A stretch of 64,000 nucleotides of DNA, taken from assembly GCF_016862315.1 (NCBI RefSeq), contig NZ_BOMS01000026.1, positions 124,001 through 188,000 of the forward strand, read 5' to 3'. Numbering within the stretch: position 1 is the stretch's first letter; every line of letters starts with the position of its first letter. Positions 17,160 to 26,287 of this stretch are shown here, one piece after another. The notes beneath the pieces are model-generated. The model saw nothing but the letters and a program-made list of their open reading frames with translations, searched no databases and had not been told where the DNA came from. Both the position numbers and the translations under genes were made by a program. This DNA is from Actinoplanes palleronii (GTDB lineage Bacteria > Actinomycetota > Actinomycetes > Mycobacteriales > Micromonosporaceae).

Positions 17160-19507
17160 CGGTTCTCCTCGGAGGATGCTGCGAAGGGTGCTTCGGCGCC
17201 GCGTTGGACGCCCTTGCGGAAGGCGGTCAGGCGGTCCCGGACCGCGTCGGGCGAGTCGGCGACCTCGACGGTCGGCTCGGGGCGGCCGCCCCGATCGATC
17301 CGCACGGTCTGCTCGAGACGGCCGTCCCGCGAGGTGGTCGCGGCGCCAGGTTCGGGTCGGCGAGCCCGGGGGATGCGTTTGCGCAACCCGTTCGTCGTAC
17401 GGTCGGCCTCGGACGGCCCGGAGCCGAAATCGGCCTCCAGCCCTACCGCGGACCCGTTGAGTGCCGGAACCGGGACCGGCGGACGTTCGGTGACCACCAC
17501 GTAGTCGACCTCGAGCGCCCGCGGCCGGATGCGTACCGGATCGCCGGTGCGCGGCTGCTCGAACCGCGCGTCCGGCGCGGGCCGTCCGGGGGCCGGGCCG
17601 AGCGAGGCCGGTGCGGGCGGCGCCGGGTCGAGCGGGGCGGGCTCGGCCATCAACCCGGCCGGCAGGCTGATCCGGGCGGTCACCCCGGTCACCGGTGACG
17701 GGGTGAGCCGCACCTGGACGTCCATCTCGGCGGCGAGCCGGCCGACCACGTAGTGGCCCAGGAACCGGGACGGGCCGGTCATGAAGTCGCCGTCGCCGCA
17801 CAGCCGCCGGTTGGCCTGTGCCAGGTCCTCGTCGTTCATCCCGACGCCCTGGTCGCAGACCGCGATCAGGTAGCCGTCGCCCATCCGCCGTCCGTGAATC
17901 TCGACCTCGACGTCCGGCGGGGAGAAGGTCAGTCCGTTCTCGATCAGCTCGGCAAGCATGTGGGCCAGGCCGCTGGCGATCGCGCCGTGCACCTGCGCCT
18001 CGTCCAGCCGGCGCAGCACCACCCGGCGGTACTCCTCCACCTCGGACACCGCGGCCCGGATCACGTCGGTCAGCGGCAGCGGGCCGGGCCACTGGCGCGG
18101 GCTGGCCGCGCCGACCAGGACCAGCAGGCTCTCCGCGTTGCGGCGCATCCGGGTGGCCAGGTGGTCGAGCTCGAACAGGTTCGCCAAGCCGTTCGGGTTG
18201 GACTCCTCGCGCTCCAGCCGGGTGATGAAGCCGAGCTGGCGGCGCAGCAGGTTCTGGTTGCGCCGGCCCAGGTCGGCCATCGACTCGGCGGCCGTGCGGC
18301 GCAGCTGCGCCTGCTCGGTGGCGAGGGCGTACGCGGTGCTGCGCACCCGGTCGAAGGCATCGGCCACCCGGCGCACCTCGGCGCTCGCCCCGCGGGACAC
18401 CGGCAGCGGCTCGGGCGGCCCGGTGTCCTCGCCGGCCGCGGCCCGGCGGACCGCCTCGGGCAGCCGTTCGCCGGCCAGCCGGTCGGCCTCGCCGGCCAGC
18501 CCGGCCAGCGGTTCGGCCAGCGACCGGCTCGCCGCGATCGCCAGGTAGGCCGAACCGGCCAGGCAGAGCAGGACCACCGCGGACAGCAGCTCCAGCCGCA
18601 GCGTGGCCCGGTCCTGCAGGTGCTGTGCCCGGACCAGGGTGGACTCGCCGATCCGCTGGCCCAGCGCGGTCATGTCGTCGAGCGTGGTGGCCACCGCGGT
18701 CCACCAGGATCCGCTGTCGGCCAGCAGGCTCTGCCGGTCGCCGGCGCTCAGCGCGGCCCGTTCCACGGCGCGGGCCTGCTGGGCGGCGCCGGAGGCCACC
18801 ACCGTCGCCATCGCCGCGCGCCCGGCGTCGTCGGCGAACTCGCCGAACTCGCCGAGCGACAGGTCCCGGGACGCGACGATGTTCAGCAGCTCGGAGAACT
18901 CGCCGGTCTGGAAGCCGCCGGCGCTGATCACGCCGTCCAGGAAGACCCACTCCTGCGCGGTCGCCTCCTTGACCTCGGTCAGCATCTCCAGCGACTCGGC
19001 GCCGCGGCGCAGCTCCAGGTCCTCGACGATCTCCAGGTGCCGGGTGTCGTCGGTGAGGTCCTCGATCAGTCCGGTGTAGAGGTCGAACGTCTCGTCGCGC
19101 TCGGCCCGGCCGGCGTCGGCGCTGGTGCGCACGGCGGCGAGCTGGTCCAGGGTGGCCAGCGACTCCGCGGCCTCCCCGCCGAACGCGTCGCCGGCGGCCA
19201 GCGCGGTGCGCACCTCGGCCCGCCGGGTGTCGACCCGCTGGCGGGCCGGTGCGATCCGGGACCGGAAGCCGGTGTTGCCGCCGAGCACCGCGACGGTCAG
19301 GCCGCGCTCGTTCTGCAGCTCCTGGACCAGGCTCTGCAGGGCGAGGATCACGGTGATCCGGCGTTCGGTCGCGGACGCGTTGCGGTACCGGGTGATCTCG
19401 CCGGTGTAGATCACCGAGAGCATCACCACCATCGCCGCGAGGGGCAGAGCCAGCATCCGTACGACACGGCTGCGGATCGTGTGGTCGCGCCGGGTCCTGC
19501 GCCACAT
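17156..19507 (-). CDS. cvnA: Conservon sensor histidine kinase-like protein with NIT domain (CvnA-like)
   Basis: 783 residues. TM1 (MLALPLAAMVVMLSVIY) and TM2 (LLSAVVLLCLAGSAYLAIAA, near residue 310) flank an extracellular nitrate/nitrite-sensing-type domain that starts LQSLVQELQNERGLTVAVLG. A cytoplasmic linker is followed by a GHKL ATPase domain with N-box LAELIENGLTFSPP and G1 CDQGVGMNDEDL. No classical phospho-His H-box is clear, as in other conservon kinases. The C-terminal 150 residues are Pro/Arg-rich and low in predicted structure. It is the first gene of the four-gene operon, divergent from the large carboxylase gene. Confidence 0.92.
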   Translation of the reverse strand: MWRRTRRDHTIRSRVVRMLALPLAAMVVMLSVIYTGEITRYRNASATERRITVILALQSLVQELQNERGLTVAVLGGNTGFRSRIAPARQRVDTRRAEVRTALAAGDAFGGEAAESLATLDQLAAVRTSADAGRAERDETFDLYTGLIEDLTDDTRHLEIVEDLELRRGAESLEMLTEVKEATAQEWVFLDGVISAGGFQTGEFSELLNIVASRDLSLGEFGEFADDAGRAAMATVVASGAAQQARAVERAALSAGDRQSLLADSGSWWTAVATTLDDMTALGQRIGESTLVRAQHLQDRATLRLELLSAVVLLCLAGSAYLAIAASRSLAEPLAGLAGEADRLAGERLPEAVRRAAAGEDTGPPEPLPVSRGASAEVRRVADAFDRVRSTAYALATEQAQLRRTAAESMADLGRRNQNLLRRQLGFITRLEREESNPNGLANLFELDHLATRMRRNAESLLVLVGAASPRQWPGPLPLTDVIRAAVSEVEEYRRVVLRRLDEAQVHGAIASGLAHMLAELIENGLTFSPPDVEVEIHGRRMGDGYLIAVCDQGVGMNDEDLAQANRRLCGDGDFMTGPSRFLGHYVVGRLAAEMDVQVRLTPSPVTGVTARISLPAGLMAEPAPLDPAPPAPASLGPAPGRPAPDARFEQPRTGDPVRIRPRALEVDYVVVTERPPVPVPALNGSAVGLEADFGSGPSEADRTTNGLRKRIPRARRPEPGAATTSRDGRLEQTVRIDRGGRPEPTVEVADSPDAVRDRLTAFRKGVQRGAEAPFAASSEENR

Positions 19508-19853
19508 ACCGGGGTCTCCTTGCCGTGGGTGGTCGGCTGCCGCCGTTCCGTAGCCGTCGCCCAGAATTGGCGTCGGTCAACTCCCGGTCAACACCCTGAT
19601 CGAGGGACACGGATGTCAGATGGCCGCTGGGCTCGGACGCTGTGATGTGCAAATTGCACGATCGGCCCCGAACGGGGGAGGCGTGAAGGTGGAGATCTAT
19701 TCACGTTGATGTCGCCGGGGCCTCTGAGTTACCGATCAGTAGCACTGGCCGGTAACCCGGAGATGCATCGGGAGCTGGGCGGTTGCCGCTGATTCGCCCT
19801 TACCACCTGTAGTCTCCTGGCGAATGTTTTTGCCGAGGTAAGGGCTCGATCGG
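19508..19853. promoter_or_regulatory. 346-bp divergent promoter region between cvnA and the carboxylase gene
   Basis: No gene is visible. Two inverted repeats stand out: GTGCAA-A-TTGCAC at 19647-19659, and ATTCGCC/GGCGAAT arms at 19792-19798 and 19819-19825 separated by 20 nt, just before the carboxylase start. The stretch between 19660 and 19760 is less GC-rich than the flanking genes, as expected for promoters. Which repeat serves which gene cannot be told from the sequence. Confidence 0.45.
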
Positions 19854-22800
19854 GTGTTCAAACGAATCGCCATCGTCAACCGTGGTGAGGCCGCGATGCG
19901 GCTCATCCATGCCGTCCGGGAGCTCGCCGCGGAGACCGGCGTGCCCGTCGAGACCGTCGCGCTGTTCACCGACGTCGACCGGACCGCCACCTTCGTCCGC
20001 GAGGCAGACATCGCGTACGACCTGGGGCCGGCCGCGTCGCGGCCGTATCTGGACCTGAAGCTGCTGGAGCACGCGCTGGTCGAGACCGGGGCCGACGCGG
20101 CCTGGGTCGGCTGGGGCTTCGTCGCCGAGGATCCGGCGTTCGCGGAGCTGTGCGACCGCATCGGGATCACGTTCATCGGGCCCAGCGCGGACGCCATGCG
20201 CCAGCTCGGTGACAAGATCGGCTCGAAGCTGATCGCCGAGGAGGTCGGTGTCCCGGTCGCGGCCTGGAGCCGCGGCCCGGTCGAGACCCTGGAGGCCGCG
20301 CTCGCCGCGGCCGAGCGGATCGGCTACCCGCTGATGCTGAAGGCGACCGCCGGTGGCGGTGGCCGCGGCATCCGCAAGGTCGGCTCGGCCGAGGAGCTGA
20401 CCGACGCCTACGAGCGGACCAGCCAGGAGGCGGCCCGCGCGTTCGGCTCCGGCGTCGTGTTCCTGGAGCGCCTGGTCACCGGCGCCCGGCACGTCGAGGT
20501 CCAGGTGATCGCGGACGGTCAGGGCACCGCCTGGGCGATCGGCGTCCGGGACTGCTCGGTGCAGCGGCGCAACCAGAAGGTGATCGAGGAGTCGGCCTCA
20601 CCGGTGATGTCGCCGGAGCGGGCCGCCGAGCTCAAGGCGTCCGCCGAGCGGCTCGCGATCAAGGTCGGCTACCGCGGCGCGGCGACCGTCGAGTTCCTCT
20701 ACCACCCCGGTGAGGACCTCCTCGCGTTCCTCGAGGTCAACACGCGGCTGCAGGTCGAGCACCCGATCACCGAGTACGTGACCGGCATCGACCTGGTCAA
20801 GGCGCAGCTGCACGTCGCCGCCGGCCACCGACTGGAGGGCGAGCGGCCGGTCGAGCGCGGGCACGCCATCGAGGCGCGGCTCAACGCCGAGGACCCGGAC
20901 CGCGACTTCGCACCCTCCCCCGGCAAGATCGTCCGGCTCACCTTCCCGGCCGGCCCGGGCATCCGCGTCGACACCGGCGTGAGCGAGGGCGACACCATCC
21001 CGGGTGACTTCGACTCGATGATCGCCAAGGTGATCGCGTACGGGAAGGACCGGGACGAGGCGCTCGGCCGGCTGCGCCGGGCGATGTCCGAGACCACCGT
21101 CGTGATCCAGGGCGGAGCCACCAACAAGAGCTTCGTGCTGGACCTGCTGGACCAGCCCGAGGTGATCGACGGCAGCGCCGACACCGGCTGGATCGACCGC
21201 GTGCGCGGCGAGGGCCGGCTGGTCTCCGACCGGCACTCCGGGATCGCCCTGGCCGCGGCCGCCATCGAGGCGTACGAGGACGAGGAGCGGGTCGAGGAGC
21301 AGCGCCTGCTCTCCACCGCGTTCGGCGGCCGGCCGCAGGTGCGCCACGAGAGCGGGGCGCCGCTCGACCTGAAGCTGCGCGGCTCGTCGTACCGGGTGCG
21401 GGTCGCCCGGGTCGGCGCGCACCGCTTCCGGGTCGGCATCGAGGCCGGCGACGATGTCCGCCTGGCCGACGTGACGCTGGAACGCTTCGACGAGCACAGC
21501 GGCCGGATCATGGTCAACGGCGCGCGGCACAAGCTGCTCACCGGCTCGCACGGCGCGATCACCCTGGTCGAGGTCGACGGGGTCACCCACCGGGTCAGCC
21601 GGGACGAGGGCGGCGTGCTGCGCTCGCCGATGCCCGCGCTGGTGGTGGCCACCCCGATCGAGGCCGGCGCCGAGGTCGAGGCCGGCGCGCCGGTCCTGGT
21701 CCTCGAGGCCATGAAGATGGAGGCGGTGCTGCGCGCGCCGTTCCGGGCCCGGGTCAAGGAGGTGCTGGTCGCGGTCGGCGGCAAGGTCGACGCCGGTGCC
21801 GCCCTGCTGCGCCTGGAGCCGATCGCCGGCGACGAGGCCGAACCGGCCGCCGCCGACACCGGGATCGACGTCGACCTGCCCGCCGCACCGGCGACCCTGC
21901 CGGCCCGGCAGCGCGCCGCCCGCGGCAACGAGGACCTGCGCAGCCTGCTGCTCGGTTTCGACGTCGACCCGCACGACGAGCGCCGGGTGCTCGACGACTA
22001 CCTGGCCGCCCGCCGCGCCGCCACCGAGGAGGGGCACCGGCCGCTGGACCGGGAGATCGCCCTGATCGAGCTGTTCGCCGACCTGGCCGAGCTGAGCCGC
22101 AACCGGCCGGCCGGCGAGGAGCCCGGCGACACCCACGTGCACAGCGCGCGGGAGTTCTTCCACTCGTACCTGCAGAGCCTGGACGTGGAGCGGGCCGCGC
22201 TGCCGGCCTCGTTCCAGACCAAGCTGTCCAAGGCACTCGGCCACTACGGCGTCACCGAGCTGGAGCGCACGCCCGACCTCGAGGCCGCGGTGTTCCGGAT
22301 CTTCCTGGCCCAGCAGCGGTCCACCGCCGACGCCGCGGTGATCGCCACGCTGCTGCGGTCCTGGCTGCAGGAGCCGCCGCCGGACGCGACCCTGCACGAG
22401 CCGGCCGGCCTCGCCCTGGAACGGCTGGTCGCCGCGACCCAGGTGCGTTTCCCCGCGGTCGCCGACCTGGCCCGCGGCGTGGTGTTCACCTGGTTCGGCC
22501 AGCCGCTGCTGCGCCGCAACCGGGCCCGGGTGTACGCGGAGATCCGCAAGCACCTGCGCCACCTGGACGAGTTCCCGCAGGCCGCCGACCGGGCCGACCG
22601 GATCGCCGAGATGGTCCGCAGCACCGAGCCGCTGGTCCGGCTGCTCGGCCAGCGCCTGGTCCGCCACAACCTGGACAACTCGGTCCTGCTCGAGGTGCTG
22701 ACCCGCCGCTACTACGGCAACAAGGGCCTGAGCGGGGTGCACACGGTCACCTCCGAGGGCTTCTCGTTCACCGTCGCCGAGCGGGACGGCTCGCTGGTGG

Positions 22801-25310
22801 TCTCGGCCGCGGAGAGCTTCGAGAAGCTGTCCGGCACCCTGGCCGGCCTGGCCGCGCTCGCCACCCACGACGGCGCCGTCGACGCCGACATCTACCTCGC
22901 CTGGGAGGGCCAGCCGGCCGACCCGGAGGAGATGGCCACCGCGCTGCACGAGGTGATCGGCCGGCACCCGATGCCCGGCCGGATCCGGCGCCTCACCGCG
23001 ACGGTCGCCGGGCGCAGCGGCGCGGTCATGCACCACCACTTCACGTTCCGGCCGTCCACCACCGGGATGGAGGAGGAGCGGCTGATCCGGGGGCTGCACC
23101 CGTACATCGCGCAGCGGATGCAGCTCGAACGGCTCCGCAAGTTCGACCTGACCCGGCTGCCGTCCGCGGACGAGGAGATCTACCTCTTCCAGTGCGTGGC
23201 GCGGGAGAACCCGGGCGACGACCGGCTCGTGGCGTTCGCCCAGATCCGGGACCTCACCGAGCTGCGCGAGCAGGACGGCCGGCTGGTCGCGCTGCCGACC
23301 ACCGAGGACACCATCGCGACCTGCCTGGACGGGATCCGGCGGGCACAGTCGCGGCGCTCCTCGGACAAGCGGTTCAACACCAACCGCATCGTCATCTACG
23401 TATGGCCGGAGCTGGGCCTGACGTACAACGAGATGGAGATGATCGCCCGCCGGGTGTCGCCGACCACGGCCGGCGCCGGGCTCGAGGAGATCCTGTTCAT
23501 CGCGCGGCGGCGCGACGAGGCCACCGGCGAGCTGGTCAAGGTGAACGTGCGGATCACGTTCAGTGCGACCGGCGGCACCGAGCTGATCATCGGTGAGCCG
23601 AACGAGGAGCCGGTCGAGCCGCTGGACGGCTACCGGCAGAAGGTGCTCCGGGCGAGCAGCCGGAACACCGTTTATCCGTACGAGCTGACCGAGTTCCTGG
23701 GCGCCTTCGACGAGTACGACCTCGACGAGCAGCACGTGCTGACGCCGGTCGACCGGCCGAAGGGCAAGAACTCCGCGGCCCTGGTCGCCGGCGTGATCCG
23801 CACGGTCACCGCGCGGCACCCCGACGGGATCAGCCGGGTGCTGCTGCTCGGCGACCCGACCAAGTCGCTGGGCGCGCTGTCCGAGGCCGAGTGCCGCCGG
23901 GTCATCGCCGCCCTGGACCTGGCCACGTCGCTGGGTGTCCCGCTGGAGTGGTACGCGCTGTCGTCCGGCGCCCGGATCTCGATGACCTCGGGCACCGAGA
24001 ACATGGACTGGGTGGCCGCCGCGCTGAAGCGGATCGTCGAGTTCACCCAGGCCGGCGGTGAGATCAACATCGTGGTCGCGGGCATCAACGTGGGCGCCCA
24101 GCCGTACTGGAACGCCGAAGCGACGATGCTCATGCACACCAAGGGTGTCCTGATCATGACGCCGGACTCGGCGATGGTGCTGACCGGCAAGCAGTCGCTG
24201 GACTTCTCCGGCGGCGTGTCGGCCGAGGACAACTTCGGCATCGGCGGCTACGACCGGGTGATGGGCGGAAACGGACAGGCGCAGTACTGGGCGCCGAACC
24301 TGATGGCCGCCCGGGACGTGCTCATGGCGCACTACGAGCACACCTACGTGGTGCCGGGTGAGGCCGGCCCGCGGCCCGCGGTCACCGCCGACCCGATCGA
24401 CCGGGACGTCTCCGACTTCCCGCACACCGTCGACGGCAGCGACTTCAGCACGGTCGGGCAGATCTTCTCGGCCACGCACAACCCCGACCGCAAGAAGCCC
24501 TTCGACATCCGTACGGTCATGCGCGCCCTCACCGACCAGGACCACGCCGTCCTGGAGCGCTGGGCCGGGATGGCCGACGCGGAGACCGCCGTCGTGCAGG
24601 ACGCCCACCTGGGCGGCATGCCGGTGTGCCTGCTCGGCATCGAGTCCCGCTCGGTGCCGCGCCGGGGCTTCCCGCCCACCGACGGCCCGGACACCTACAC
24701 CGCGGGCACGCTGTTCCCGCGCTCGTCGAAGAAGGCGGCCCGGGCGATCAACGCGGCCAGCGGCAACCGCCCGCTGGTCGTGCTGGCCAACCTGTCCGGC
24801 TTCGACGGCTCCCCGGAGTCGATGCGCAAACTGCAGCTGGAGTACGGCGCCGAGATCGGCCGGGCCATCGTCAACTTCGACGGCCCGATCGTCTTCTGCG
24901 TGATCTCCCGCTACCACGGCGGCGCGTTCGTGGTCTTCTCCAAGGCGCTCAACCCGAACATGACCGTGCTGGCCCTGGAGGGCTCGTTCGCGTCGGTGCT
25001 CGGCGGGGCGCCGGCCGCGGCCGTGGTCTTCACCGGTGACGTCAACCGGCGGACCGCGGCCGACCTGCGGGTCCGCGAGCTGGAGGCCCGGGTGGCCGCG
25101 GCGACCGGCGCGGACCGCAGCTCGCTCGCCGCCGAGCTGGACGAGCTGCGCACGTCGGTGCGGGCCGAGAAGCTCGGTGAGGTGGCGACCGAGTTCGACA
25201 AGGTGCACAGCATCCAGCGCGCCGTCGAGGTCGGTTCGGTCGACGCGGTGATCAAGGCCGCCGAGCTGCGGCCGCGGATCATCGCGGCGATCACGGCGCG
25301 CCGCGGCTGA
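19854..25310 (+). CDS. Single-chain biotin-dependent acyl-CoA carboxylase (BC-BCCP-CT fusion)
   Basis: 1818 residues from GTG 19854. Residues 1 to about 450 are biotin carboxylase (ATP-grasp loop KATAGGGGRGIRKV, then HVEVQVIADGQG and FLEVNTRLQVEHPITE). Residues about 580-655 are the biotinyl carrier, with Lys621 in EAMKME. About 660-1250 is a central helical region. About 1270-1818 is a carboxyltransferase with N and C halves (GVLIMTPDSAMVLTGKQSLDFSGG-type and NLSGFDGSPESM-type segments). The order is that of eukaryotic acetyl-CoA carboxylase, whereas most actinobacteria split the subunits. It should carboxylate acetyl-, propionyl- or longer acyl-CoA for lipid or polyketide synthesis. It is monocistronic and ends at a hairpin. 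Confidence 0.9.
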   Translation: MFKRIAIVNRGEAAMRLIHAVRELAAETGVPVETVALFTDVDRTATFVREADIAYDLGPAASRPYLDLKLLEHALVETGADAAWVGWGFVAEDPAFAELCDRIGITFIGPSADAMRQLGDKIGSKLIAEEVGVPVAAWSRGPVETLEAALAAAERIGYPLMLKATAGGGGRGIRKVGSAEELTDAYERTSQEAARAFGSGVVFLERLVTGARHVEVQVIADGQGTAWAIGVRDCSVQRRNQKVIEESASPVMSPERAAELKASAERLAIKVGYRGAATVEFLYHPGEDLLAFLEVNTRLQVEHPITEYVTGIDLVKAQLHVAAGHRLEGERPVERGHAIEARLNAEDPDRDFAPSPGKIVRLTFPAGPGIRVDTGVSEGDTIPGDFDSMIAKVIAYGKDRDEALGRLRRAMSETTVVIQGGATNKSFVLDLLDQPEVIDGSADTGWIDRVRGEGRLVSDRHSGIALAAAAIEAYEDEERVEEQRLLSTAFGGRPQVRHESGAPLDLKLRGSSYRVRVARVGAHRFRVGIEAGDDVRLADVTLERFDEHSGRIMVNGARHKLLTGSHGAITLVEVDGVTHRVSRDEGGVLRSPMPALVVATPIEAGAEVEAGAPVLVLEAMKMEAVLRAPFRARVKEVLVAVGGKVDAGAALLRLEPIAGDEAEPAAADTGIDVDLPAAPATLPARQRAARGNEDLRSLLLGFDVDPHDERRVLDDYLAARRAATEEGHRPLDREIALIELFADLAELSRNRPAGEEPGDTHVHSAREFFHSYLQSLDVERAALPASFQTKLSKALGHYGVTELERTPDLEAAVFRIFLAQQRSTADAAVIATLLRSWLQEPPPDATLHEPAGLALERLVAATQVRFPAVADLARGVVFTWFGQPLLRRNRARVYAEIRKHLRHLDEFPQAADRADRIAEMVRSTEPLVRLLGQRLVRHNLDNSVLLEVLTRRYYGNKGLSGVHTVTSEGFSFTVAERDGSLVVSAAESFEKLSGTLAGLAALATHDGAVDADIYLAWEGQPADPEEMATALHEVIGRHPMPGRIRRLTATVAGRSGAVMHHHFTFRPSTTGMEEERLIRGLHPYIAQRMQLERLRKFDLTRLPSADEEIYLFQCVARENPGDDRLVAFAQIRDLTELREQDGRLVALPTTEDTIATCLDGIRRAQSRRSSDKRFNTNRIVIYVWPELGLTYNEMEMIARRVSPTTAGAGLEEILFIARRRDEATGELVKVNVRITFSATGGTELIIGEPNEEPVEPLDGYRQKVLRASSRNTVYPYELTEFLGAFDEYDLDEQHVLTPVDRPKGKNSAALVAGVIRTVTARHPDGISRVLLLGDPTKSLGALSEAECRRVIAALDLATSLGVPLEWYALSSGARISMTSGTENMDWVAAALKRIVEFTQAGGEINIVVAGINVGAQPYWNAEATMLMHTKGVLIMTPDSAMVLTGKQSLDFSGGVSAEDNFGIGGYDRVMGGNGQAQYWAPNLMAARDVLMAHYEHTYVVPGEAGPRPAVTADPIDRDVSDFPHTVDGSDFSTVGQIFSATHNPDRKKPFDIRTVMRALTDQDHAVLERWAGMADAETAVVQDAHLGGMPVCLLGIESRSVPRRGFPPTDGPDTYTAGTLFPRSSKKAARAINAASGNRPLVVLANLSGFDGSPESMRKLQLEYGAEIGRAIVNFDGPIVFCVISRYHGGAFVVFSKALNPNMTVLALEGSFASVLGGAPAAAVVFTGDVNRRTAADLRVRELEARVAAATGADRSSLAAELDELRTSVRAEKLGEVATEFDKVHSIQRAVEVGSVDAVIKAAELRPRIIAAITARRG

Positions 25311-25318
25311 CAGGTGAT

Positions 25319-25359
25319 TTTTTGGGGGATCCCGTCCGGTGGGCGGGATCCCCTAAAAA
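25319..25359 (+). terminator. Long hairpin after the carboxylase gene
   Basis: Arms GGGGATCCCG (25325-25334) and CGGGATCCCC (25344-25353) pair perfectly around a 9-nt loop. They extend through one G-T pair and five T-A pairs to a stem of 16 bp. No U-run follows the stem, so it is an actinobacterial-style terminator lacking a U-tract, or an attenuator for the operon that starts 52 bp downstream. Confidence 0.6.
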
Positions 25360-25411
25360 TGTCGGTGCCCACTGGCACAATCCGCCTCACGTTTCGGCGA
25401 GAGGGTGGGTC

Positions 25412-26287
25412 ATGGGCTGGGTGTCGGCAGGTGCCGGGTATGAAGTGAGCGTCGACCAGGGCAAGGTGGTCGCGCGCACGGCACAGGGCAAACGGCTGAA
25501 AAGCCTGCCCAAGGCACTCAAGGACCACGAGGCGGTGCTCGGTCTCCGGCAGCTCGTCGAGTGGCTGACCCGGCACGAGACGACGTGCCGGACCGAGGTC
25601 GAGCGGTGGATGATCCGCTCGTTGCCGGTGCCGGTCGCGGTCATCGCCCAGGTCTGGGCCGACGAGTCGTGGCGGGCCGTGCTGCGCGACCTGGTGGTCG
25701 TGCCGGTCAGCGCCGACGGCGCGTGGGATGTCGCCGGCGCCGGGCTGCTGCGCGACGCCGAGGAGGCCAAGGGCCTCGGCGTCGTCGACCTCGACGGCGA
25801 GTCCACCCGGATCACCGCGGAGCGGGTCGCGATCCCGCACCCGGTCCGGCTCCCCGACCTCGACGACCTCCGCGAGTTCGCCTCCGACCTCGGCGTCGAG
25901 CAGGGCACCCTGCAGCTGTTCCGCGAGGTCTGGCATCGGCCGGCCGACCCGGCCGAGCAGCGCCGCGAGCTGGCCCGCTACTCCGGCGCGAAGTTCAAGG
26001 AGCTGCGCCACGTGCAGTCCCGGGCCTCCGCCGCGGGATATCGCGTGCAGGGCGGCACCACGGTCTGCCGGATCTGGGAGGACGGCCGGACCGTTGTCGC
26101 CTCGGTGTGGATCGGCGAGGGCGACCCGGGGTATGAGACCGAGACCTCCGACCTGTCCTTCGCCGACGCGGCCGGGCAGCGCCTGGAGCCCGCCGACGTG
26201 CCGCCGGTGGCCTGGTCCGAGGGCCTGCGGATGGCCGCCACCCTGCACGCCGGCCGGGTCGTCGACGAGGAGCAGTCCGAGCGATGA
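25412..26287 (+). CDS. DUF4132-domain protein, first gene of the MoxR/VWA operon
   Basis: 291 residues from ATG 25412, which has a good Shine-Dalgarno (GAGAGGGTGG). It is essentially one DUF4132 module: an opening strand GYEVSVDQGKVVA, the signature GKRLKSLPKALKDHE, a helix with TEVERWMIRSLP, then AIPHPVRLPDLDDLREFASD and GTLQLFREVWHRP. In E. coli YehI (MolR) this module forms the C-terminus of a much larger WGR-containing protein. Here it stands alone and the large part may be supplied by the next genes. Function is unknown in all relatives. Its last 4 bases overlap the next start (ATGA), so coupling is tight. Confidence 0.8.
   Translation: MGWVSAGAGYEVSVDQGKVVARTAQGKRLKSLPKALKDHEAVLGLRQLVEWLTRHETTCRTEVERWMIRSLPVPVAVIAQVWADESWRAVLRDLVVVPVSADGAWDVAGAGLLRDAEEAKGLGVVDLDGESTRITAERVAIPHPVRLPDLDDLREFASDLGVEQGTLQLFREVWHRPADPAEQRRELARYSGAKFKELRHVQSRASAAGYRVQGGTTVCRIWEDGRTVVASVWIGEGDPGYETETSDLSFADAAGQRLEPADVPPVAWSEGLRMAATLHAGRVVDEEQSER

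Noticed and set aside
16734-19652. 972-codon minus-strand frame joining the roadblock protein to upstream sequence
   Set aside because: Only its last 141 codons are the real CvnB. The rest is an alternative frame of the sensor kinase gene, and the CvnB ATG is fixed by the ATGA overlap.
20598-25208. Minus-strand 1536-codon open frame opposite the carboxylase gene
   Set aside because: A shadow of the GC-rich plus-strand gene: the translation is His/Arg/Gln/Val-biased with no motif, while the plus strand has complete catalytic signatures.
25365-25376. GTGCC-CACT-GGCAC short inverted repeat before the seven-gene operon
   Set aside because: Arms of five bases are too short to separate from chance in this GC-rich DNA, although the position near a possible promoter is suggestive.
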